Below, piece by piece: positions 31,266-40,525 of a DNA stretch of 64,000 nt (the stretch's first letter is position 1; every line of letters starts with the position of its first letter). Position numbers and translations under genes: made by a program. Under the pieces are notes generated by a model. That model saw nothing but the letters and a program-made list of their open reading frames with translations. It made no database searches and was not told the origin of the DNA. The stretch is from Corythucha ciliata (taxonomy: Eukaryota > Arthropoda > Insecta > Hemiptera > Tingidae), in assembly GCA_038030265.1 (NCBI GenBank), contig CM075943.1:32488001-32552000 (forward strand), written 5' to 3'.

Positions 31266-31330
31266 TTTAGGGGCGAAAGTGGCGCGATCTGTTGACTCAG
31301 AGTCACACCAAACCACCGCGGACTTTAGCC

Positions 31331-31832
31331 TTAAGAAATGTAAATCACTCTCTTCGATGTCAGTTGAATCTTGCCTTGAAATAGCAGCCGTTTTGATAAA
31401 CGAAAAACTCTTGGTTGTTTGTATTTATAGGCCTCCATTCGGGGATTTAAAAACTTTTATCGCGTCTTTTGAACAGCTACTTACAAAAGTTTGTGGTTCC
31501 AAGGTACATGTTGTTATTTGTGGAGATTACAATCTTCACTTTCAGGGGGAATCCCGTGTTGTTGTTGACTTTGTTAATCTATGTAGGTCATTTAACTTTT
31601 ATTTTTGTATAAATCAACCTACTAGTGGTGGGGCGTGTCTGGACAATGTTTTAGTGAATTTTACCATTTTGGAGGCGAATGTATTTGATTGGGGATTCTC
31701 TGATCATGCTGGTCAAGTGGTATCTGTATCTTCCCCATCCTCTGGCGTGCTCCCCGTCACCTCTAAGTACGAGTTTTATGTTTATAACGTGGTGAATATG
31801 AATTACTTCAGGTGGAACTTGAACAAATTTGA
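31331..31832 (+). pseudogene. CR1 ORF2 endonuclease, second part, copy 1
   Basis: Continues the endonuclease after the insertion: VVCIYRPPFGD, VICGDYNLHF (catalytic Asp and Asn), LDNVLVN and FSDHAGQVV (catalytic SDH). The frame is open until the FLYWCH-bearing insertion at 31833. Confidence 0.85.
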
Positions 31833-31951
31833 GGGCGGGTGTAGAGTGGGCCCCGAGCTCGAGGGGCAGAGGGCAAGGAGATAAGAGAGTTGTGTAGGCT
31901 GGGCCCAGTCAGTCAAGACTCGAGAGCACAACATGGCACAAGCCAAACGTT

Positions 31952-32043
31952 ATGTTCGGGCAGCGAGGCCACGTTCTGCTGGAGATTGACGGCTTCAAAT
32001 ATAAGAAACACCGAGAATTGGTTACAGGAGAAACGAGGTGGCG
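31952..32043 (+). pseudogene. FLYWCH domain, first exon
   Basis: Read from ATG 31952 (perhaps not the true start): MFGQRGHVLLEIDGFKYKKH then RELVTGETRWR. This matches the FLYWCH pattern: rGk-x-L-x3-Gy-x-y/f-x-k, then the W-R/x-C segment. The exon ends with CG, followed by donor GTAAGT at 32044. FLYWCH domains bind DNA or protein and occur in mod(mdg4)-type proteins and in some transposon-associated genes. Confidence 0.7.
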
Positions 32044-32146
32044 GTAAGTTTATGTCGTTATTATTTCTATTGTTCAAGTATATGTCGTTCATGCATTATC
32101 ATTGAAGGAAGAAAATGAAAATGATGAAGGATGTTTATTGTTGTAG
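32044..32146 (+). other. Probable 103-bp intron, GTAAGT to AG
   Basis: A consensus donor GTAAGT and an acceptor TTTATTGTTGTAG bound 103 bp. Joining CG from the left exon with T from the right restores an Arg codon and brings the Cys of the WRC motif directly after it, so the phase is consistent with the domain. Confidence 0.7.
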
Positions 32147-32235
32147 TTGCTGTAAAAACTTGTGCGTTGCGTCAATCAAAACAAGCGGAGCCAACCACGT
32201 CATCACAGACACCAATTTCACTCACAATCACGAAC
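32147..32235 (+). pseudogene. FLYWCH domain, second exon
   Basis: After the acceptor the frame reads CCKNLCVASIKTSGANHVI then TDTNFTHNHE. This has the second Cys of the finger (CKNLC) and the terminal H-x-H pair (HNHE) of FLYWCH. CR1 sequence resumes at 32236. The FLYWCH frame differs from the ORF2 frame, so no fusion protein is made. Confidence 0.7.
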
Positions 32236-34280
32236 TGGATCGAGGTGTTGAAGGTTCATGATCCCAACGTGGCCTTTGAATGCTTTATTAGTACCCTTAT
32301 GTATTTTAGGGACGCATATATCCCGAAGATTAAAGGCTGTAATCGCCATGTCAAGAATAAACCCTTAAGGTGGTTGTCACCTGAGATTAGATCACTTAAA
32401 GTTGAGGTCATGAACCTGTATCAGACATATAGGAGGAGCAATCGTCCCGAGGACAAGGATGCGTACAAGTGCGCTCTATTCGAGTATAAAAAAGTAATAA
32501 TTAACGCTCGGAAACAGTCAAATGATGAGTTCATCATGGGGTCTGATAACATTGTTAGAGCGACCTGGAAGGTAGTTAGTACCGAATGTTCAAGGGCATC
32601 AGCCCCCAGGCTTGATGATAAGAGTATAACAGCACCAGCATTTTGCGATTTCATGGTGAAAATTGTTGAAACTGTGTCAGACAAAATAGAGAGTTGTGTC
32701 GAACAAAAGCAAATAGATTATAATAAATTTGAAATGAATGGTAATAGGGGAACCAATCTGATGACCTGCTTTAGACCTATTAGTGAAAACGAATGCCTAC
32801 GCATTGTTAACAATTTACCGTCCTCGAAAACTACGGACATTCACAAGTTTTCGACTGTATTCCTCAAGTCTGTGATTCACGAAATTGTAAAGCCTCTGAC
32901 CTCTCTGATAAATACCTGTTTACGGTAAGGAGTGTTTCCCCCAGCTTTGAAAATAGCAAAATTTGTACCAATCTATAAAGGTAAAGGTGAACGAGGTGAC
33001 TGCAGTAACTGGCGTCCTATATCGATCTGCTCAGTCTTCTCCAAAGTCTTGGAGAGGGCCATGTACACACAGATGTATGATTTCCTCATGGAAAATGACC
33101 TGCTGTATACGGGTCAGTACGGATTTCGAAAAGGAAGAAGTACTGCCCAAGCGGTTCTATCCTTCGTTGAAAATGTCTACCGATCCTTTGAGGAAAAGTC
33201 GTATGTTGCGGCTGCTTTTTGTGACCTATCACGGGCTTTTGATAGTATCAGTCACGCTAAACTGATCAGCAAACTGAAGAAATATGGGTTTCAAGACAAA
33301 GCTCTAAATCTTCTTTCAAACTTTTTGGCAAACAGGGAACAGCGTGTATTTTTTAGAAATCAATGGTCTGATGGCACAAGAGTTAAAAGTGGCGTTCCCC
33401 AAGGATCGGTCATCGGGCCTCTCCTCTTCCTAATAATGATTAACGACCTTCCCTCCTTCACCGGAGCTAAGGTCACCTTGTTCGCTGATGATACGACCAT
33501 AAGCCTAAATGGCCCTGAAATGGACACTCTGGTGTTGAATTTATCCCGGGAGCTCGGTGAGGTCGAGGGCTGGCTACTATACAATGACCTTTTACTAAAT
33601 GAAGCAAAAACCAATTACTTGGTGTTTGGGCTGAGGCAATTACCTGACACGAACTGTGAACCTGTGAAGTTCTTGGGCCTGTGGTTGGACTCAAAGTTGG
33701 ATTGGGGGGTTCACATTGATGAATTATGCAGACGACTAAGTAGAGTTTTGTTCGTTATTAGAAAACTTAAAGAGGTAATTTCTAACGAATGTTTATTGAA
33801 GGTGTACTTTGGATTGTTCCAGTCATTAATCTCGTATGGGGTTATTTTATGGGGCAATTCCAGTTCTGCTAAGCGACCCTTTTTAATGCAAAAAAAAGGC
33901 TGTGAGGATAATGAGTGGAGTCGGACCAACTGAACATTGCACTTCTTTGTTTAGAGCTCTAGGTATTATGACGTTACCATCGTTGTATGTCTTAGAAAAC
34001 TTATGCCACGCCCATGGTTTGGCCCCCCAAACGGAGTTAGTAGGACAGAAAACTGATCGGGTATTGCGTAGCGAGCAAGACGTAGTGTTACCATTGTATA
34101 GATTAAGTAAAACCGCTTCTAGTCATATGTACCTGTCCTTTAAAATGTACAACTCACTGCCCTTAAATATCAGAAACCTAAGTTAAAATAAGTTCCGTAG
34201 CGCAATAAAATCTAAATTGATCAATGAGGCAATATACAGTGTAGAGGACTTTGTGTCGATAAGCTTTAGTAGTGATAGAT
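32236..34280 (+). pseudogene. CR1 ORF2 linker and reverse transcriptase, copy 1
   Basis: Linker (KPLRWLSPEIRSLK...) followed by RT: VPIYKGKGERGDCSNWRPIS, GFRKGRSTAQA, FCDLSRAFDSISH, GVPQGSVIGPLLF and LFADDTTISLNG (catalytic FADD intact). There is a nonsense change at 32926-32928 (GAA in copy 2, TAA here), an extra A in the A-run near 33890 (8 versus 7) that shifts frame, and another nonsense change near 34183 close to the C-terminus. No RNase H follows. Confidence 0.9.
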
Positions 34281-34348
34281 AGCTTTTTAGTGAAAATGTT
34301 CGACTGAAATTGTGACGTACCCATGTCTTTGAGACCTCCGGGAAAAAT

Positions 34349-34370
34349 AAATTATTATTATTATTATTAT
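34349..34370 (+). repeat. CR1 3' tail AAATT(ATT)n, left half
   Basis: AAATTATTATT... is the 3' end of the CR1 element. The same sequence resumes at 40469 after the I-like LINE, so these form a duplication of at least 22 bp around that insertion. Confidence 0.85.
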
Positions 34371-34643
34371 TTTTTTTTTTTTGGGAGCAGGGAGGTGGAA
34401 ATGCCTTTACGCACAGAGTGCCGGACTCCTGCCGAATGGCAGACTACCGGCTAAAACCACCCCCCCTTTTTCGGGCATCGACTGCTGAGGTCATTAGCCC
34501 TCCTACTTTGTTTTTCTAAGAGATTGCAAAGATTGAGGCTGGTTACTAAAATGACTGGTTATTAAAATGACTGGGGTATTATGTGGCTATTGTTTTGAGA
34601 GTAATTAATTATTGTGATCTAGCAGGATTTGTTGTTGTTTTTT

Positions 34644-35850
34644 TTAAATTTGATAGAAGTAATTAATCTCGCGTAGGTAGTTAAACAAGGCTCTTTGGAT
34701 CTGGGTGTCCTTCGATCGGAGCAACTCAACATAAGAAAAATGATGCAGCCCGTGCTTTTCACGAGTGTTTGCCCAATGGGGACACTCAAGTACAATGTGT
34801 ACTGGGGTTAAGTGTACATCACAGCTTTCACATGTTGGTCGGTAGCGGCCTACAAGGTGGTAACTATTTGTGGCTCTAGTATGACCAATTCTAAGGCGGT
34901 TGAGGATAATTTCCTCTTTTCTATTGGTTTCTGGTAAGAAGATGTTTTTTAGATTGGACAATTCAGGGAAAATGAGGCTCAACGAGGAGGAACTTATTTC
35001 CCATTTTTCTTGTTGTTGCTTCCAGAGGGTGTGGGTGATATGGTTATTATAATCAGTTACCGGAAGGGGAGGGATAAGGAGGCTGGATGGATTGACAGTC
35101 GAGGAGGCGTCGTTTGCAAGGCGGTCTACGACCTCGTTGCCAGGGATTTGGAAATGACTAGGGACCCACTTGAAACGTATAATTTTGCCGGCTGTAATTA
35201 ATGACTGAAGGTCATCATACATTTTTTTAATAAGGGGATGGGTTGAAAATTTGTCTTCCAAGGCTGTAAGAGCGCTTGCAGAGTCTGAAATTATGTAAAA
35301 TTTTGAGGATACACTGGTTTCGAGACAAAAAAGGATAGCATAACTTATGGCCTGGAGTTCGGCTGTAAATATAGTTGTTATAGGATTTAGCGGGAATTTT
35401 TTTGATAACAGTCCCTCCACGTAATATGCACAGCCAACCCCACGGTCGCTTTTTGAAGCATCCGTGTAGATCAGCCCAAAATCACGGGAGGATGATTTGA
35501 AGGAGAGAAATTGTTGTCGGATTTCGGTAGGATTTAAATTTTGTTTTGTATCTGAATGGAGAGAGAGGTCTATGTGTAAGTTGGGTGATCGCCATGGATA
35601 GCAGGAATAGTGGTCTGTGGGTAGTAGTCTGGGGAGTTCAAGCTGTAATTGGGTGAGGTGTTCGTGGAAACGGATAGGGAAAGGCCTTGTTCGCGATAAG
35701 CATAAGAAGAACTGTGGGTCATAGTCACTGAGAACGGGATGAAGGAAATGGGTGGTTTTCGATTGCAGGGACACCCCATACTTTAAAAGTAGCTGTTTTC
35801 GGCGTTGGCTTAGTGGTAATTGGGAGGTAACGTATAGAGCGAGTCCACCG
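34644..35850 (-). pseudogene. I-like ORF2, RNase H and C-terminal zinc finger
   Basis: The frame 35921-34644 includes the end of RT and an RNase H domain: IYTDASKSDRGVGCAYY (Asp), FTAELQAISYAI (Glu), IISDSASALTAL (Asp) and VPSHFQIPGNEVVDRLA (Asp). A Cys-His finger CESCDVHLTPVHIVLEC follows and the C-terminus is complete. The first ~25 residues of the open frame (before 35850) are read in a shifted frame and are not part of the protein. Confidence 0.88.
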
Positions 35851-35921
35851 GGCTCGTGCGGAATGCCCCTAGTGCAGTGCGCAGGCCCTGGTTGTAGACA
35901 CGCTCCACCGGTAAGAGCCAC

Positions 35922-37507
35922 GATTTACGGGCGGAACCATATACGACGCTAGCGAAGTCTATTTTAGAACGGATAAGGGCTTCAAAGATTTTGAGGATCA
36001 TTGCGGTACTACTCGCTGCGCGATGTCCCGCAATGGTTTGTATGACTCTCATGTCTGAATGGCATCTATTGTATAAGTCTTGGAGATGATGTTTCCAAGT
36101 GAGATTTTCGTCAAAGATTAGGCCAAGAAATTTGTGATGTGGTACATATGATATTGGCGAGTTGTTGATGTAAAGTTGCGGTGGAGTGTGAGGGCGGCGT
36201 AAGTGACAGAAGTGTATTGCAACAGTTTTTTCTGCTGAAAAGGTGAGGCCACGGCTGGCAGCATTTTGTGTTAAGGTGTTGATGGCTTCTTGAAAACTGC
36301 AGAGATCTTCACTAGTGGGGTCTGCAGGATAGGATTTGTATAGCGCTATGTCGTCAGCATAAAAAGAAATTTGGAAGTCACGAGGAATGTTATTCGTTAG
36401 ATCATTAACGGCCGCCTAGAATAGTGGTATGCTCAGAACGGAGCCCTGAGGCACACCGTTATCCTGCGGGTAGGTCTGGGAGAGGGAGGAACCGACACGA
36501 ACTCGAAGAGAGCGTTGCTCCAGAAAGTCTTGAAGAACCAAAGGTAGTCGGCCCCGAAGGCCCCATTTGTAGATTTGGTTTAGCGCTCCGTATCTCCAAA
36601 CGCGATCAAACGCTTGTGTGATATCGAAAAAAATCGCGTTGGTGTGATTTCGATTAATAAAGGAATTTTGAATTGTGTTCTCCAGGTTGACTAGGTTATC
36701 CAAGACTGAGTGGTTGGAGCGAAAGCCTGTTTGGAAAGAGTACAGAAGGTTATGTTTTTGAATATAGTAGTTTAGTCGGAAAAAAATTAGGGTTTCATAA
36801 ATTTTGGCCATACAGGATGTTAAGGATATTGGCCTATAACTAGAGACTTGCTGGGGGTTTTTCCCAGGTTTTGGGACAGGAATTATCAAAGAACACTTCC
36901 AAACAGAAGGGTAGACTCCTTGGGACCAAAGTTGGTTATAGAGGTTTAGTAAGAGACCTCTATTTGTAGCGGATAGATTTTTAAAAAATTCATTGGGAAG
37001 GTCGTCTAGGCCAGGAGATTTGTGATTTTTGAGTTTCTGCAAAACACGGTTAAGTTCATCGATAATAAAAGGTTCATTGTAATCAAGGGTGTTATTTGTC
37101 GAAAAATTCAGAGACGAGTTATTTTCTATTTCACGTTTGAGGGTCTGAAAGTGAGACGAATAGTTGGTGGTAGCACATTGTTCAGAGTAATGTTTGGAGA
37201 AGCACTCCGCGATCTTTCCCGGGTCAACTACTTTGCTACCATCACTTGTACAGATGAATGGGGGTACGGTGTTAATGGGTTTACCTTTAAGACATCTTAT
37301 CCTAGTCCAGACCTCGCGCGCAGAGACGGAGGTAGAAATTTGGGAAAGGTACTCGTTCCAAGATCGCTTTTTGGCGTCTTGTTTGGCACGACGTTCTTGG
37401 GCTCGTAACTTTTTGAACGCTATCAAATGCTCCAGGGAGTAAGTTCTTTTTAGTCGGTTGAGTGCAGATTTTTTTTGTTTATTGATTGCATGAATTTCAC
37501 GATTCCA
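35922..37507 (-). pseudogene. I-like ORF2, reverse transcriptase part
   Basis: In frame after the TAG: WNREIHAIN..., then KSPGLDDLPNEFFK, SSYRPISLTSCMAKIYE, FQTGFRSNHSVLD, IFFDITQAFDRVW and GVPQGSVLS. An in-frame TAG at 36416-36418 is followed in the same frame by DLTNNIPRDFQISFYADDIALY (catalytic YADD). The thumb region continues to GAFRTSP near 35850, where a frameshift leads to the next part. Confidence 0.88.
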
Positions 37508-38410
37508 CTAGGGCACCGAGGGCCGGTTAGGAGGATGTCGTGATTTTTTTATACAGCTAAGAGCAGCTTCGTGGAGAGCGTTAGTGCATGCAATTACATC
37601 TTGGCAGGAGTTATTAGTTAGTGGGGGAAAATTTATGAAGGAGTTGAATACGCCCCAGTCGACATTTGATAGCTTCCATTTCGGTGGCGACTGAGAGATA
37701 TTGTAAGAGGAACGGAGTTGAATTAATATGGGAAAGTGATCCGAGTGTCGTAGGTCTTCAGTAACCTGCCATGAAAAGAAGGTTACCAAAGAAGGGGAGG
37801 TGAGGCTAACGTCTATGGAACTGAAATTTCCCGAGCTGGCTATGAAGTGAGTAGGAGTGCCATCGTTCAATGGGACAAGGGGTATCCCCTCAATAATCGA
37901 ATGGAAATCGTTTCCTCGAGGAGACGTGTGTCGAGAACCCCAGGCTGGGTGGTGGACGTTGATATCGGCAAGTAGAAGTATGGGTCTGGGCAAGGAACGA
38001 AGTAGGTTCGCAACCTCCTCGTTCGCCCAATTAGTATCTGGGAGGTAAAGAGAGCAGAGAGTGATTTTGAAAGGAAAGTTAATTGTGGCGGCTACTGCTT
38101 GAAGATTAGTTTGCAAAATTATAGGTTTGGAGGCGAAAAAACTTTTTATGTAGAGTGCCACTCCTCCATGACGCCGTCGAGCGCCAGGATTACGTGGTTC
38201 TTTGCGAAATAAAGTGTAGTTTGGGATTGTATACGGTTGATTTTGGGCAAAATGTGTTTCTTGGATGGCTATAGACAGGGGGTCGTTTGATTTTACAAGG
38301 TCCCGGAGTTCATCAACATGAGCAAAAAGCCCTCGAATGTTCCATTGTATGATATTATGGTTTGCCGAACAGTCGATTGTATTATGAGGGGATTGTGGGT
38401 TTATATTCAT
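37508..38410 (-). pseudogene. I-like ORF2, endonuclease part
   Basis: Starts at ATG 38410. The APE-type endonuclease shows IIQWNIRGL, IQETHF (catalytic Glu), LLADINVHHPAWGS (Asp, Asn), SSIDVSL and LRHSDHFPI (SDH). The frame ends at TAG 37508-37510, where a Trp is expected (VPWWN in relatives), and continues in the same frame, so a single nonsense change breaks ORF2 here. Confidence 0.88.
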
Positions 38411-38437
38411 AATTCTTTGTGTGTTGTGTCGGAGTGC

Positions 38438-39889
38438 TTACGTGGCTTGCCCTTTGGCCAGCCTTTTTTCTTTTTTTTTTTTGCTTTGGGTATCTTTATC
38501 CGTCCAGTAGGTTTTGTCGGAGTCGCCGCTTAGTTCGCCGGACTCGGGGTCGTACTCCATTGAGGAGCACGGATCATGAGTCCCACGGAGACCCGTAGTT
38601 GTTGTTGAGGGGGAGGGTTGAGTGCGAAGGGGTTTAGTTGCAGGATTGAGACTGCTGGTAGTCTTTCGGAAAGGTGATTGACGGGGGGTGTCAGATTGTT
38701 GTGGGGGTGGCATTGGAGTGGGGAGGGATGTTTGGGGTCTTGGGGTTAGGGATTTTAATTTTGAGGAGTATGTGATGTCTGGTCTGACGGTGGATGGATT
38801 GGAAGCCATTGCGCGAGCTTCTCGCCATGAAACCTTTTGGGTCACCTGTAGGCGACGTACTTCTTTTTCTTTTAGGAATACGGGGCATTGACGGTTAGTA
38901 GATTTATGTGATCCTCCGCAGTTCACGCAGGAGGGGGAAGCGGAGCATTCGTTTTCATGTGGGTCTGCGCCGCAGGTGCATTTGGCTGCAGTTCGGCAGC
39001 GGGCTGCGGTGTGGCCAAATCGTTGGCAGTGAGAACAACGCATCGGGTGGGGTATGTACGGGCGGACCTTAAGCTTGTAAAAGGCTCCATTTATGGACGA
39101 GGGGAGTTCAGCGAGGTAAAAAGTGAGTACGAAGAGACCTGTACTTTCTCGTTCATCTCTGCCCGGGACTCGGCGGGTAATGCGGCGGATTTTAATAACT
39201 TTTTCTTCAGCTAAGCCGTTAAGGATAGTTTCGTCCGTGGAATTAATAAAATCTCGACAGAATATTACTCCTTCCACTGTGTTGAGGCGGATATTGGGGC
39301 TGGCTTTTACTGGGATCTCACCTAAGGTAGTGAGGTTTTCGACCTTTTTTGCTTGATGAGGATCATTTACTTGAATACTTAGCCGGCCATTGTACATTTT
39401 CGAAACAGATTTCAGATTTCCAAGTGCTGCGCGTAGGTTTTTGTGAAGGGCAAAAGGGCATGTGTTGGTAAAGTTGACATCACCTGTGGGTTCTACTACC
39501 CAAAATCTCGAAAATGATTCGGCTGAGTTTGGTAAGACTGGTGGTTGCCATTGAGTGCGCGTGGGGCGCTGGTAATTTGAGGAAGACGATTTTACTGTAG
39601 GTGGGTCGATTTCGAGGTCCATGAGATTGGCAGGTTGGGCAGTAGATGAGTTAGTTTCAGTAGCGCGTTTCCCGGGGGGTAGGTTTTCTGCTGTTTCTCT
39701 ACTTAGAGGTCGTTTATTTAACGGAGTGGTCGCTGCTGGAGCCTTGTCCAAAGCAGGAAGTTGGGGTGCGTTGACGGGGTTGTTTGTTTGGTCTGTGGAA
39801 GTTGGTGTCGGTTTCGCTTGCGGGTCGGGAGTACCCGCGGGGGGAGAAGTTTTGGGACCTGATCCAAGTTTTTTTGTGCTTGAATTCAT
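38438..39889 (-). CDS. I-like ORF1, nucleic-acid-binding protein
   Basis: An intact 483-codon frame starting at ATG 39889. The N-terminal ~140 residues are rich in Pro, Ser and Thr and low in complexity. Next is a folded region (about 150-280), then three CCHC knuckles at about residues 285-340: CSHCQRFGHTAARC, CTCGADPHENEC and CVNCGGSHKSTNRQC. A basic Lys-rich C-terminus ends the protein. Such ORF1 proteins coat element RNA. The stop is 27 bp before the ORF2 ATG. Confidence 0.88.
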   Translation of the reverse strand: MNSSTKKLGSGPKTSPPAGTPDPQAKPTPTSTDQTNNPVNAPQLPALDKAPAATTPLNKRPLSRETAENLPPGKRATETNSSTAQPANLMDLEIDPPTVKSSSSNYQRPTRTQWQPPVLPNSAESFSRFWVVEPTGDVNFTNTCPFALHKNLRAALGNLKSVSKMYNGRLSIQVNDPHQAKKVENLTTLGEIPVKASPNIRLNTVEGVIFCRDFINSTDETILNGLAEEKVIKIRRITRRVPGRDERESTGLFVLTFYLAELPSSINGAFYKLKVRPYIPHPMRCSHCQRFGHTAARCRTAAKCTCGADPHENECSASPSCVNCGGSHKSTNRQCPVFLKEKEVRRLQVTQKVSWREARAMASNPSTVRPDITYSSKLKSLTPRPQTSLPTPMPPPQQSDTPRQSPFRKTTSSLNPATKPLRTQPSPSTTTTGLRGTHDPCSSMEYDPESGELSGDSDKTYWTDKDTQSKKKKEKRLAKGQAT

Positions 39890-40468
39890 GTTTATTGAGG
39901 TTTGTTAAGAGAGAGGAAAGAAAGGAAGAGCAGACGCAACGCAGCCCAAGAGGCGCCGGGACGTACCCAAGCGCGAGCCAACCCCCGAAGGGAGTCCCCA
40001 AGCGCATCCGTGGCCTCGACGCAGCCCCCCCCCCCCCAACGTGCAGCAGGGTCCCGTCCGGTCGCCATCCGGCACTACTACACGCCGGGGGATTATTCGC
40101 TGGTGGTTCAGGGCAGCCTCCCCCAAGGCTAATAGGAGGTTCGGGCCCCACCCACCGACTCCCACACCCACCCTAAGACATGACTAGGTCAGGGTGCGGG
40201 GGCATTGTAGCGGCACCGGGAGAAGGTCCCATCAACTCCCAGACATACGCTGTACCCTCGAACACGCCGAAGACGCCCCCCACGCAGCAACACAGCACAA
40301 GGAGCCCCACCGCCCCCGAAGATGCGCCACGCCGCCTAGGAAAGGATAAGGTTAGAGGGAAGGGTTCGAGCTAGACCTGAGGAATTTGGGTTAGTCTGAG
40401 GCCAGCTAGCCACCCCGGGCTTGCCACACCCGTAGCATCTCGGACAGAGATGCCCCCTGGGGGCCTAT
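39890..40468 (-). promoter_or_regulatory. 5' UTR of the I-like LINE
   Basis: The minus strand starts TATAGGCCCCCAGGGGGCAT. The segment is rich in G and C and contains no ATG-led ORF1 part. Plus-strand open frames here (39784-40176, 39902-40132) are chance frames in GC-rich DNA. LINE 5' UTRs usually hold an internal promoter; none was identified by motif. Confidence 0.6.
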
Positions 40469-40470
40469 AA

Positions 40471-40521
<51 letters not shown>
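40469..40521 (+). repeat. (ATT)n, right half of the CR1 tail
   Basis: AAATT followed by about 16 ATT units, identical in its first 22 bases to 34349-34370. It is longer than the left half, probably by later slippage. Confidence 0.8.

Positions 40522-40525
<4 letters not shown>

Larger units (their letters stand above)
26233..31330. mobile_element. 5.1-kb inverted-arm (foldback-like) element in a TTAA site
   Basis: The outer ends are GGCTAAAGT (26233-26241) and ACTTTAGCC (31322-31330), flanked by TTGA and TTAA. The empty site in CR1 copy 2 reads TTAA, so the 4-bp target was duplicated and one side mutated. Inner arms of about 345 bp (26281-26626 and 30925-31265) are inverted copies at roughly 90 percent identity; the outermost ~50-75 bp have diverged. 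The 4.2-kb middle has no transposase. A TTAA duplication is typical of piggyBac, though these ends do not match the usual piggyBac termini. Confidence 0.85.
31833..32235 (+). other. 403-bp captured segment with FLYWCH domain
   Basis: Present in CR1 copy 1 and absent from copy 2 (compare 54495). It replaces a single base, adding a net 402 bp. It holds a FLYWCH-type zinc-finger domain in two exons (next entries) with a GT-AG intron, plus about 115 bp of unassigned sequence upstream. No inverted repeats or target duplication were found at its ends. Confidence 0.75.
24851..34370 (+). mobile_element. CR1-like LINE, copy 1 (with nested insertions)
   Basis: Full-length element, about 4.0 kb when the insertions at 26233-31330 and 31833-32235 are taken out. 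It starts GTGAGAAAAATGGCG, exactly as copy 2 does at 52624, so this is probably the true 5' end, nine bases before the ORF1 ATG. It encodes ORF1 (PHD finger, coiled coil, RRM-like end) and ORF2 (APE-type endonuclease, RT with FADD box). It ends with AAATAAATT(ATT)n. The (ATT)n tail is split by the I-like LINE and resumes at 40469. CR1-like elements with PHD-bearing ORF1 are a known group. Confidence 0.9.
34371..40468 (-). mobile_element. I-like LINE, full length, inserted in the CR1 (ATT)n tail
   Basis: Minus-strand element of 6,098 bp: 5' UTR (40468-39890), ORF1 with three zinc knuckles, ORF2 with endonuclease, RT and RNase H, 3' UTR and a short poly-A (T run at 34370-34382). Both flanks are AAATTATTATT..., which gives the target duplication. 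The zinc-knuckle ORF1 plus RNase H-bearing ORF2 places it in the I group. Two stop codons and one frameshift in ORF2 make it inactive, but the damage is light. Confidence 0.88.

Noticed and set aside
31890..32105. 71-codon frame inside the FLYWCH segment as the coding frame
   Set aside because: It is out of phase with the FLYWCH residues and reads through the intron.
39784..40374. Plus-strand open frames rich in Pro, Arg and Gly
   Set aside because: They overlap ORF1 and the GC-rich 5' UTR of the minus-strand I-like LINE and show no domain; GC-rich DNA gives long chance frames.
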